Assembly: GCA_017551645.1 (NCBI GenBank)
Contig: JAFZLE010000098.1
Span: 1 to 13,680, forward strand
DNA: 13,680 nucleotides
Direction of reading: 5' to 3'
Origin: Clostridia bacterium
Lineage (GTDB): Bacteria > Bacillota > Clostridia > Christensenellales > Aristaeellaceae
Numbering within the stretch: position 1 is the first letter of the stretch; the number at the start of each line of letters is the position of its first letter. Below the pieces are notes generated by a model that saw nothing but the letters and a program-made list of their open reading frames with translations, had not been told where the DNA came from and did no database searches. Below are positions 1-6,607 of this stretch, piece by piece. Position numbers and translations under genes: made by a program.

Positions 1-1401
1 ACCACCGAGGCTACCTTAAGGGTGACGGGGCGGGAGAGCGACTGGCATTCCCCGGGCCGATATTTTGAGCTGACCGCGGGCGTAGAGTACACGCTGAGCG
101 CGGAAGTGTATCAAGATGAAGCGGACAGCGCCGAGTTCATGATCTCCGTCGCACATTCGGCGGGCGGCATTGAGAGCTACGAGAACCTCGCCCGCGGCAC
201 GGTCAGCAAGGGCAAATGGACCCGAATCGAGGGCAAGTGGAAAGCGGGTCAATTCGATTCCTATGTGCTGTACGTTGAAACGCTGGGCGCGCCAACCCTG
301 AGTTTCGAAATGCGGGATTTCCGTGTAAGCGCGCCATTGGGCTCCCCCACACCCCAGCCTACCGAGCCGCCCATGGTGATCGAGGAAGTCAAGGATATTC
401 CTTCCCTAAAGGAAGCTTACGCCGGGAAATTCGACTTTGGCATGGCGGCGGTCCCCCAGGATCTGGCCAACCTGAAGCTCAGAAATCTTATGAAAGAGCA
501 ATGCGCGATACTCACGCCCGGAAACGAGCTGAAACCCGACTATGTTATCGACATCGAGGCTTCAAAAAAGCTGGCAGCGGAAGACGAGACCGCCGTAGCC
601 ATCAGGCTGGATTCCGCGAAAGCCCTGCTCACCTTCGCTTCTAAAGAAGGCATAAAGGTACACGGGCACGTGCTGGTATGGCACAGCCAGACCCCCAAGG
701 CGTTCTTCCGCGAGGGCTATGATGTGAATAAGCCCTATGTGAGCCGTGAAGTGATGCTGGGGCGGCTTGAGAACTATATCCGCCAGTTGCTGACAGGGCT
801 GGAAGAAGAATACCCCGGTGTCATAGTGTCATGGGACGTGGTGAACGAGGCGATAGACGACGGCACCGGAAAGCTCAGGGATTCCGAGTGGAGAAAGGTA
901 GTCGGCGACGACTTCGTACGCCAGGCGTTCGCCTTCGCCCGCAAATACGCCCCGGAGGGCGTCAAGCTGTATTACAACGACTACAACACTCCGGAAACCA
1001 CGAAACTGAACGGCATAATCCGCCTGTTGGAGGAGATCATTCCCGACGGCACCATAGACGGCTACGGCTTCCAGATGCACTATACCGTTGGCTACCCCTC
1101 CCTGCTCAAGATCAACACCGCGCTTAAAAAGATCACCGCCCTCGGCCTCCGGATAAGGGTGAGCGAGCTGGATATTGGCGTGACGAAAAATACCCAAAGC
1201 GAGTTTGAGGCCCAGGCGCGCAGATACTCCCAGATAATGAAGCTGCTGCTGTCTTACGCCGATTCTCTGGAAGCCGTGCAGGTATGGGGCGTCACGGACG
1301 GCAACAGCTGGCGGCGGAGCGAATATCCCCTGCTGTTCTCGGTAAAGGGCTATCCCAAGCCCGCGTTCTGGGCGGTGCTGGATCCCGATTCGGTGCAATA
1401 A
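1..1401 (+). CDS. Endo-1,4-beta-xylanase, GH10, with CBM22-like module (5' partial)
   Basis: The reading frame is open from base 1, so the true start and signal peptide lie outside the window; the GTG at base 22 is internal. Counting from base 1, residues about 1-112 resemble a CBM22-type xylan-binding jelly roll (a GxYFELxxGVEYTLSAEVYQD-like strand early on, KGKWTRIEGKW and a closing FEMRDFRVSA strand). A Pro/Thr-rich linker (SPTPQPTEPP) follows. Residues about 136-460 form a full GH10 barrel: HGHVLVWHSQTP, the acid/base glutamate in WDVVNEA (codon 847-849), the nucleophile in VSELDI (codon 1165-1167), and the late substrate-site motif VWGVTDGNSW. GH10 enzymes cleave internal beta-1,4 bonds of xylan outside the cell. 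The protein ends just after the barrel, with no dockerin, sortase signal or C-terminal CBM. It is convergent with the transporter operon, which suggests xylo-oligosaccharides as the imported substrate (inference). GH10 family membership is near certain and CBM22 likely. Confidence 0.95.
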   Translation, partial: TTEATLRVTGRESDWHSPGRYFELTAGVEYTLSAEVYQDEADSAEFMISVAHSAGGIESYENLARGTVSKGKWTRIEGKWKAGQFDSYVLYVETLGAPTLSFEMRDFRVSAPLGSPTPQPTEPPMVIEEVKDIPSLKEAYAGKFDFGMAAVPQDLANLKLRNLMKEQCAILTPGNELKPDYVIDIEASKKLAAEDETAVAIRLDSAKALLTFASKEGIKVHGHVLVWHSQTPKAFFREGYDVNKPYVSREVMLGRLENYIRQLLTGLEEEYPGVIVSWDVVNEAIDDGTGKLRDSEWRKVVGDDFVRQAFAFARKYAPEGVKLYYNDYNTPETTKLNGIIRLLEEIIPDGTIDGYGFQMHYTVGYPSLLKINTALKKITALGLRIRVSELDIGVTKNTQSEFEAQARRYSQIMKLLLSYADSLEAVQVWGVTDGNSWRRSEYPLLFSVKGYPKPAFWAVLDPDSVQ

Positions 1402-1417
1402 GCGGCGCATCCGCTTA
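1399..1417 (+). other. Short stem-loop over the xylanase stop codon
   Basis: Seven bases, TAAGCGG (1399-1405), pair perfectly with CCGCTTA (1411-1417) around the loop CGCAT. There is no T-tract after it, so it is not a terminator by itself. It might protect the mRNA 3' end together with the stronger hairpin downstream. Its functional meaning is uncertain. Confidence 0.3.
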
Positions 1418-1441
1418 GCCCGTCATAAACCGCATACGAAA

Positions 1442-1479
1442 CCGGGGCGCGCTCATTCGAGCGCGCCCCGGGCTTTTTT
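1442..1479 (+). terminator. Rho-independent terminator of the xylanase gene, probably shared by both strands
   Basis: A perfect 13-base stem (1442-1454 with 1459-1471) closes a four-base ATTC loop and is followed by GC and six T residues (1474-1479). This is a textbook intrinsic terminator for the plus-strand xylanase gene, 40 bases past its stop. On the minus strand the same stem lies 27 bases past the end of the solute-binding protein gene (1498), but only a weak TTT tract follows it. It probably also limits read-through of the minus-strand operon, less efficiently. Confidence 0.92.
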
Positions 1480-1497
1480 GGTGTGACAGGCCTCGGA

Positions 1498-2850
1498 TCA
1501 GCCGAACAGCTGGTCAAGGTTGTCCTGCACGACCTGCTTGTACTGCTCCTGCAGCTGGGCGGGAGTGTACTCGCCGTCCAGGAACTGACGGAACGGGATG
1601 TCATTGATGAAGATCTGGAGGAAGTCGACCATGGTGCGGGAGCCGTACTCCATCATTACGTCGAAGTTGTACTCCTGGAGGTCAAACTTGTTGCTGGTGG
1701 TCACGTAATGCCACTCGAGCTCCAGAGGATCGTCGCGCAGTTCGGTGTCGCCCTGGAACCAGTTCACGTACTGGCGCAGCACGTTGTAGACCAGCTTGGG
1801 ATCTTCCACGTTGGAGGGGATCAGCCAGTAGTTGCTGTTGGCCAGCTGGGTGGAGTTGGTCTCCGCGTTGCCGCTGGGACCGATGGGGTACGGGATGAAC
1901 ACCATGTCGAAGTCCAGGTTGGGATCGGCTTCGGTGTAGTCCTTATAACTGTCAAGGATCCAGGTGGTGGTGGTGCAGAAGGCCACCTTCTTGTCCCTGT
2001 ACAGCCAGCGGCACACATCCCAGCCGCTCTCCTCAGGGATAGGATAGGCTACCTTGTCGGTGATGTACAGATCCTGCAGGAACTTGAGGGTCTCGCCCAC
2101 TTCGGCGGAAGAGAAGTTCTCGGTAGCGGTGGCCGCGATGTAGGTGCCGTTGGACATGAACCAGTAGGGCAGGAAATCGCCCAGCCATCCGCCGTAGCCG
2201 TACACGTCGATAACGCCGTCGCCGTCGATGTCACGGGTCAGCACCTGGCAGTACTCACGGAACTTGTCCCAGGTCCACTCGCCGCGCTCTACAAGATCAC
2301 GGGGATCTTCCAGGTTGGCTTCCTGGATCATCTGCAGGTTGAAGGCCAGGTTGTAAACGTGGTCCACCTGGTTCTCGGCGCCCTTGGCGTACAGCAGGGA
2401 TACCGCGCCGTTGCTCAGGTCGACGAAGTTCATGATGGGATCTTCGTGGCTCAGCAGCGGATCGTCGGGATCCAGCACGTCCCTGAGGTCGCAGGCAAGG
2501 CCGTTCATGACGGCGGGAACGCCCCAGCCCAGCTCGACGGTGTAGATGTCGAAGTCAGGCTCGCCCGCCAGAATGGAGTTGTTCAGGGAGTCGATGGTGC
2601 CGGCGTAAGTGGGATTGACGAACTCGAAGGTCACGTTGTAGGTGTCCTCGATCACCTTCACGTTGTCATATCTCATTATGTCGGATTCCTTGCCGGTGGC
2701 GCCGGGATTGGCTTCCCAGCCTTCGTCATCGGAATCATAGTACATGTCCCACCACACGGCCAGTGTGATGTTGCGGGGCTCGTCAGCTAACGCGGACAGC
2801 ATGGAAACGGCCATCAGCGCCACCAGAAGCAGGGCCAAAATACGCTTCAT
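1498..2850 (-). CDS. Carbohydrate ABC transporter substrate-binding protein (CUT1 type), secreted without a lipobox
   Basis: This 450-residue protein has the length and style of family 1 extracellular sugar-binding proteins: mature N-terminus NITLAVWWD, an acidic/aromatic binding-cleft region (ILAGEPDFDIYTVE near residues 93-106), EWTWDKFREYCQ near 191-201, and the late YWLIPSN segment. It should bind oligosaccharides outside the membrane and deliver them to a permease pair. The N-terminus is a signal peptide ending ALA-DEP, a signal peptidase I type site; there is no cysteine for lipid attachment, which is unusual for a Gram-positive binding protein. Residues 207-215 read DIDGDGVID, an EF-hand-like calcium loop. 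A good SD (AGGAGGA, 2861-2867) lies 10 bases before the ATG. It is the last gene of the minus-strand operon. By my count only one of about 22 isoleucines uses ATA, which suggests high expression. The exact sugar is unknown; xylo-oligosaccharides are suggested by the adjacent xylanase. Confidence 0.9.
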   Translation of the reverse strand: MKRILALLLVALMAVSMLSALADEPRNITLAVWWDMYYDSDDEGWEANPGATGKESDIMRYDNVKVIEDTYNVTFEFVNPTYAGTIDSLNNSILAGEPDFDIYTVELGWGVPAVMNGLACDLRDVLDPDDPLLSHEDPIMNFVDLSNGAVSLLYAKGAENQVDHVYNLAFNLQMIQEANLEDPRDLVERGEWTWDKFREYCQVLTRDIDGDGVIDVYGYGGWLGDFLPYWFMSNGTYIAATATENFSSAEVGETLKFLQDLYITDKVAYPIPEESGWDVCRWLYRDKKVAFCTTTTWILDSYKDYTEADPNLDFDMVFIPYPIGPSGNAETNSTQLANSNYWLIPSNVEDPKLVYNVLRQYVNWFQGDTELRDDPLELEWHYVTTSNKFDLQEYNFDVMMEYGSRTMVDFLQIFINDIPFRQFLDGEYTPAQLQEQYKQVVQDNLDQLFG

Positions 2851-2903
2851 AAGTGTAATATCCTCCTATTGCTGTTTTAGTAATATCGGACTTGCGCCGA
2901 TGG

Positions 2904-4637
2904 TTACATAGCCGTACCTACGGCTACGCTGTAAACGGTCCAGGGGCTGGAACCTTCGCACTGCAGCATCACGTTCCAGGTGCTCTTGTCCTCGCCGCAG
3001 ACCTCAACGATCTGCTCGTAGGTGACCTGGGCGATCTTGCCGTCAGCCACGTCCTTGCCCTCGTTGCCGACGCGGCTCCAGCCGGCGGCGGCCCAGGGCA
3101 GCACGATCCAGAGGTTGCCGTCTTCGGACTCATAGGACACGGTGATCACGCTGCCGGGTACCAGGGCGTCGATGAAATCCTGAGTCATCTCGATGCCGGT
3201 CTGTGCCCAGGCGGCGCCGGAAACGGTAAAGCCGGGAAGCTCGACCAGGTTGGTCAGGCCGTAGAACTCGCCCTTCTGGCCTACGCGCACGCTGTAGATG
3301 GTCCAGGGGCTTGAGCCTTCGCCCTGCAGCATCACGTTCCAGGTGCTCTTGTCTTCGCCGCATACCGCCTCGATCTGCTCATAGGTGATATAGGCTCTGT
3401 CGCCGATGATAAGGGCTTCGTTCTGAGCCACGCGGCTCCAGCCGGCGGCGGCCCAGGGGAATACCAGCCAGATGTTGCCGTCTTCGGACTCGAAGGCGAC
3501 TTCGATCACGCTGCCGGGCACCAGGGCGTCGATGAACTCCTGAGTCATCTCGATGCCGGTCTGCGCCCAGGCGGCGCCGGAAACGGTAAAGCCGGGGAGC
3601 TCAACGGCGTTCTTCAGCACGATCTGGTTGGCCCTCTGGCCTACGCGCACGCCGTACACGGTCCACTCGCTGCCCGCTTCGCACTGCAGCATCACGTTCC
3701 AGGTGCTCTTGTCTTCGCCGCAGAACTGCTCGATCATCTCATAGGGGATCTGGGCGATGGTGTGGCTGTTGTTCCTGGCGTCAACGCCGTTGCCGCAGCC
3801 GCCTACACGCATCCAGCCCGCAGCCGCCCAGGGGAATACGATCCACATGGAGCCGTCGGCGCTCTCGTAATCCACTTCGATCACGCTGCCGGGCACCAGG
3901 GCGTCGATGAATTCCTGGGGCATCTCAAAACCGGCCTGCGCCCAAGCGCCGGCGGAAGTCTTGAAGTTCGGGAACTCTACCACGTTGGTGAGCGCTACCA
4001 GGTTGCTGAGGTCACGGCCGGATTCAGGCGCGACGTACTCGGCGGTCAGGTCCAGCGCGATGGGATTGCCTTCCTTGTCAAGGAACTTGATGTTGTCCAG
4101 ATAGATGGCCACGGGTTCACCGCCCGCCTGATCCTCACGGGAGATGGCAAAGAAGTTGCCTGCCTCGGGCAGGAACTCGCCGGCGAACTTGTGCACTATG
4201 GTGCGGGGGTTCTTCTTGGCCAGGTACACGGACCAGTTCTCACTGGCTTCCGCGTTGTCCTCGCCGGTAAAGTCGTAGAACTTACCGGACACGGCGTGGA
4301 ACTTGCCGTCAGAGCCGTTGTCCAGGCCGAAGTCTACGCTCACCGCCGCCACGTCCGCCAGGCGCTCGCCCAGCAGGCCTTCGATGTTGAAAGCCACATA
4401 GGGCACCTTGGCGTCGGGAGACAGGGTGATCTTAAGGGCCTGAGAGCCGTTAAACTCAGCTACTTCGAGAGTGCTGGCGTCGGCATTCGCCTTGCCCTTC
4501 CAGAGGCCCAGGAAACCGAACGCGCCATCCTCAAAGTCGATCACATCGACCGGGGCGGCAGTTTCCTCTGCGCTCACCCAGGAGCACATGCCGAGCGCCA
4601 GAACGGCGACCAGCAGCCAGGAAACAAATTTCTTCAT
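2904..4637 (-). CDS. Secreted multi-module protein: N-terminal jelly-roll-like domain plus three tandem repeats; putative glycan-binding protein
   Basis: The 577-residue product begins with a signal peptide (MKKFVSWLLVAVLALG, likely cleaved after VSA near residue 23). Residues about 31-190 look like a beta-sandwich sugar-binding module: it opens VIDFEDGAFGF and closes AIYLDNIKF, the start and end pattern common in CBMs. Residues 213-333, 338-453 and 459-574 are three copies of one module. Each contains W-A-Q, the block DALVPGSVI, an acidic ESEDG-like turn, a W-x-V-x-PWAAAGW strand, CGEDKSTWNVMLQ, and a closing W-T-[VI]-Y strand before VG. No catalytic domain, membrane anchor, dockerin or sortase motif is visible. 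The protein ends four residues after the last repeat. An ideal SD (AAGGAGG, 4644-4650) sits six bases before the ATG. Only about one of 29 isoleucines is ATA. Glycan binding is inferred from fold style, rich surface tryptophan and operon context; the repeat family is not one I can name. Confidence 0.8.
   Translation of the reverse strand: MKKFVSWLLVAVLALGMCSWVSAEETAAPVDVIDFEDGAFGFLGLWKGKANADASTLEVAEFNGSQALKITLSPDAKVPYVAFNIEGLLGERLADVAAVSVDFGLDNGSDGKFHAVSGKFYDFTGEDNAEASENWSVYLAKKNPRTIVHKFAGEFLPEAGNFFAISREDQAGGEPVAIYLDNIKFLDKEGNPIALDLTAEYVAPESGRDLSNLVALTNVVEFPNFKTSAGAWAQAGFEMPQEFIDALVPGSVIEVDYESADGSMWIVFPWAAAGWMRVGGCGNGVDARNNSHTIAQIPYEMIEQFCGEDKSTWNVMLQCEAGSEWTVYGVRVGQRANQIVLKNAVELPGFTVSGAAWAQTGIEMTQEFIDALVPGSVIEVAFESEDGNIWLVFPWAAAGWSRVAQNEALIIGDRAYITYEQIEAVCGEDKSTWNVMLQGEGSSPWTIYSVRVGQKGEFYGLTNLVELPGFTVSGAAWAQTGIEMTQDFIDALVPGSVITVSYESEDGNLWIVLPWAAAGWSRVGNEGKDVADGKIAQVTYEQIVEVCGEDKSTWNVMLQCEGSSPWTVYSVAVGTAM
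2916..3263 (-). repeat. Tandem module copy 3 of 3 (residues 459-574)
   Basis: At the DNA level 3181-3240 matches 3541-3600 of copy 2 at 58 of 60 positions, exactly 360 bases away, indicating recent duplication or gene conversion. The variable loop is 16 residues (GNEGKDVADGKIAQVT). Both pair cysteines (547 and 560) are present. Confidence 0.92.
3279..3626 (-). repeat. Tandem module copy 2 of 3 (residues 338-453)
   Basis: It is very close to copy 3 in its N-terminal half: residues from ELPGF to DALVPGSVI differ only by E/D. The variable loop between RV and YE is 15 residues and unrelated in sequence to those of copies 1 and 3. The second cysteine of the conserved pair is replaced by glycine (LQGE), leaving Cys426 unpaired within the module. 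Confidence 0.92.
3639..4001 (-). repeat. Tandem module copy 1 of 3 (residues 213-333)
   Basis: This is the most divergent of the three copies. It begins LVALTNVVEFPNF and ends WTVYGVRVG. It carries the longest variable loop: 20 residues between the RV after GW and the YE before the CGEDK block, containing GGCGNGVDARNN. It has both conserved cysteines of the CGEDK...LQC pair (306 and 319) plus an extra Cys281 in the loop. Confidence 0.9.
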
Positions 4638-4654
4638 GATGTACCTCCTTTATT

Positions 4655-4678
4655 ATTATGCCTGAAATAAGGCACAAT
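4655..4678 (-). promoter_or_regulatory. Intercistronic stem-loop just upstream of the repeat-protein ribosome binding site
   Basis: Read on the minus strand, ATTGTGCCT pairs with AGGCATAAT (nine pairs, one G-U) around the loop TATTTC. The stem ends four bases before the SD at 4644-4650, in the 60-base gap between the permease gene and the repeat-protein gene. No T-tract follows, so it is not an intrinsic terminator. Such hairpins can act as RNA processing or stability elements that let distal genes of an operon outproduce proximal ones. The codon bias of the two genes downstream fits that idea, but the function is inferred. Confidence 0.4.
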
Positions 4679-4697
4679 TAACCGAATGTTGCGGCGT

Positions 4698-5669
4698 TTA
4701 GCCGACTATGCCGCTGCGCTCCACGCCTTCGATGAAGCGGCGCTGCAGGATTATATAGATCGCTACCACGGGGATCAGCACCAGCACCACGCCCGCGTCA
4801 AAGTACAGTTGCAGTTCTCTCAGGCTGTTTATCCTCTCCGCGTTGGCGATGACGTTGATGAGCGTGTCCAGCTTGCGGGTGATAAGCAGCGTGGAGGGCA
4901 TGTTGAAGGTGTTGGCGAAGAATGCGTCGTTGTACTGCCACACGATGGAGAACACCGCCACGGTGATTATAGCCGGGGAGGCGTTGGGCATCATTATTCT
5001 GAAATAGGTGTACCAGCTGTTCGCCCCGTCCACCAGCGCGGCTTCCTCTATCTCCTTGGGCAGGCCCCTGAAGAACTGGGTGAAGATGTATATGTACAGC
5101 CCGCTCTTGAGCCCGCATCCAAAGGCGGTAAGGATAAAGGTGGGCCACGCCGTCTTGTGCAGGTTTGTAACGTGGCTGCCTATCCCGAAATACCTGAATG
5201 TCATGTACAGCGGGAACTGGATGGTCTGCAGCGGCACCACGATCATCACCACTATGCAGGCGAACCACAGCTTTTTAAGCGGGAAATTGTACCTGGCAAA
5301 GCCGTAGCCCGCCATGGAGCAGATCAAAAGCTGCAAAAGCGTCACCCCGCAGGTGTACAGAAGCGTCCTTCCCAGTATGGGCAGGTAATCCATGTACTTT
5401 ATCGCCATGGCGTACCTGTCCAGCGTGGGGCTGATGGGTATTGTGAACACCATGGGATTGATGGAGTCCTGCGTGGAGAAAAACGAGTTGGAGATTATGC
5501 CTATCACGGGAGCCAGTATAACGTAGCTTATGCCTATGATGATCACCGCTCTGAACAGGCCCAGCAGGAAACCCTTGGCGGAATTGAACACCTTGCTCTT
5601 CCTGTCATTATACAACGCCGAGGAACGGAATCCCTGCAATGATGCCGATATTTTACGAGAACTAAGCAT
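4698..5669 (-). CDS. Carbohydrate ABC transporter permease, MalG/YtcP type (CUT1)
   Basis: This 323-residue inner-membrane protein has six hydrophobic segments (roughly residues 39-61, 101-124, 133-157, 177-200, 233-247 and 291-309). Its EAA loop, EEAALVDGANSWYTYFRIMM near residues 208-227, is the contact site for the transporter ATPase. The C-terminal QRRFIEGVERSGIVG matches the usual MalG-family ending (RFIEG...GAVKG type). It should pair with the product of 5684-6607 to form one import channel. The ATG at 5669 is chosen because an SD (GAGGAGGG, 5678-5685) lies eight bases upstream and overlaps the previous gene's stop. The open frame continues upstream to 5912, but that part runs inside the neighbouring permease gene and has non-membrane, His/Arg-rich shadow composition. 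ATA codons are common here. The substrate cannot be read from the sequence. Confidence 0.93.
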   Translation of the reverse strand: MLSSRKISASLQGFRSSALYNDRKSKVFNSAKGFLLGLFRAVIIIGISYVILAPVIGIISNSFFSTQDSINPMVFTIPISPTLDRYAMAIKYMDYLPILGRTLLYTCGVTLLQLLICSMAGYGFARYNFPLKKLWFACIVVMIVVPLQTIQFPLYMTFRYFGIGSHVTNLHKTAWPTFILTAFGCGLKSGLYIYIFTQFFRGLPKEIEEAALVDGANSWYTYFRIMMPNASPAIITVAVFSIVWQYNDAFFANTFNMPSTLLITRKLDTLINVIANAERINSLRELQLYFDAGVVLVLIPVVAIYIILQRRFIEGVERSGIVG

Positions 5670-5677
5670 TCCTGAAT

Positions 5678-5685
5678 CCCTCCTC
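5678..5685 (-). promoter_or_regulatory. Ribosome binding site that fixes the permease start at 5669
   Basis: On the minus strand the sequence is GAGGAGGG, eight bases before the ATG at 5669. It overlaps the TGA stop (5684-5686) of the upstream permease gene, which implies translational coupling and argues against the upstream 5912 start. Confidence 0.85.
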
Positions 5686-6607
5686 AGTTGTAGTAGAACG
5701 TGCGCTTGTTGAGCAGGTAAACTATCAGCGCAAGTATGATGCAGGTCGCCAGCGTAGACGTTATGGAGAACACGGCGGACAGGCCGTAATTGTACTTCTG
5801 GTACGTGTCCGCTGCCAGGGAAACGATATCGCTGGTGGTGAACTTGTCCACCACCGTGTAAATGGTATTCGTGATTATGTGGGGCATCACCATGGGTATG
5901 GTGACCTTCCACAGTGTCTCGTAGCCGGTGGCGCCCTCTATCTTGGCGACCTCATAAAGCGAGCCGGGGATGGACTGGAGCGCCGCTATAAACAGTATTA
6001 TCTGCACGCCGGAGCTCTTGATTATGGACGCAATGCGGTTCACCGCGTCCACCACGTACCCCAGCACGGACTCTGGCAGAGCCAGGTCGCCGAACAGCTG
6101 TATGTAGTAGGACACGGACACGCTGCCCGCCTCCGCTATCTCCGAAGTGGACGAGGCGACGCCGGTAGCCATCAGCTGGGTCGCGCGGTTTATGGCGTCT
6201 CCCACTGCGGAGGAACTCAGGATTATAGGCAGGAAGAATATGGCGCGCACCACTGCCCTGCCCTTGAACTTGCGGTTCAGCAGCAGCGCCACAAACAGGC
6301 TGAAGAAGATGATCATGGGCAGGTCGATCATCATGTTGATTATGGATGAGGTCAGCGTCTGCTTGAAGCTGGCGTGAGAGGTGAACGCGTCGATGTAGTT
6401 CTGGAACTTGACGAATATGTCCTGCCTCACGCCCGTGCCGGCATCGATCTTGATGTCCAGCAGGCTGAACTGGCCCAGCTGTACAAGGCAGCCTATGTAA
6501 AAGACCAGAAAACCGATCAGCCACGGGAGTATGAAGGTGTATCCGCGCAGCGCGTTCTTTTGCTCATAGGAGAGCCTGAAGCGCTTTTTGCCCGCCGCTT
6601 TGTTCAC
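5684..6607 (-). CDS. Carbohydrate ABC transporter permease, MalF/LplB type (CUT1)
   Basis: This 307-residue inner-membrane protein opens with a basic cytoplasmic tail and a first membrane helix (YTFILPWLIGFLVFYIG, residues 23-39). Further helices lie near 87-111, 118-135, 199-215, 243-256 and 283-299. The EAA loop is YEVAKIEGATGYETLWKVTI (residues 218-237). An extended segment of about 60 residues (137-196) separates the third and fourth predicted helices and should lie outside the membrane. The start codon is GTG (6605-6607), overlapping the TGA of the DUF5696-like gene as GTGA. The upstream SD-like tract GGGAGGTGAGG (6612-6622) sits inside the end of that gene. The overlap implies coupled translation, so permease dosage should follow that of the DUF5696-like protein. 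It pairs with the product of 4698-5669. Confidence 0.92.
   Translation of the reverse strand: MNKAAGKKRFRLSYEQKNALRGYTFILPWLIGFLVFYIGCLVQLGQFSLLDIKIDAGTGVRQDIFVKFQNYIDAFTSHASFKQTLTSSIINMMIDLPMIIFFSLFVALLLNRKFKGRAVVRAIFFLPIILSSSAVGDAINRATQLMATGVASSTSEIAEAGSVSVSYYIQLFGDLALPESVLGYVVDAVNRIASIIKSSGVQIILFIAALQSIPGSLYEVAKIEGATGYETLWKVTIPMVMPHIITNTIYTVVDKFTTSDIVSLAADTYQKYNYGLSAVFSITSTLATCIILALIVYLLNKRTFYYN

Noticed and set aside
2206..2232. Dockerin-type calcium loop suggesting a cellulosome link
   Set aside because: Only one such loop is present, in the middle of a solute-binding protein; dockerins have two loops in a 60-70 residue domain.
1483..2790. A 435-codon open frame on the plus strand over the second binding protein gene
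   Set aside because: Same codon-register antisense effect as above; the minus-strand frame has a signal peptide, an SD and family motifs, while this frame is a Val/His/Gly-rich shadow.
2885..2901. Small hairpin (ATCGG/CCGAT) between the repeat-protein and binding-protein genes
   Set aside because: Only five base pairs with a seven-base loop and no T-tract; likely by chance.
4575..4637. Lipoprotein signal in the repeat protein (LGMC near residues 15-18)
   Set aside because: The residue before cysteine is Met, which does not fit the lipobox rule of a small residue at that position; a signal peptidase I site follows at VSA.
4650..4690. A sigma-70-like promoter (CATAAT) ahead of the repeat-protein gene
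   Set aside because: No acceptable -35 element lies 16-18 bases upstream, and the CATAAT is part of the stem-loop. I could not support it as a promoter, though a 5'-end map could change that.
5670..5912. Upstream extension of the 4698-5669 permease to a start at 5912
   Set aside because: The extra residues are antisense-like His/Arg/Pro-rich sequence overlapping the preceding permease gene; a good ribosome binding site marks the ATG at 5669.
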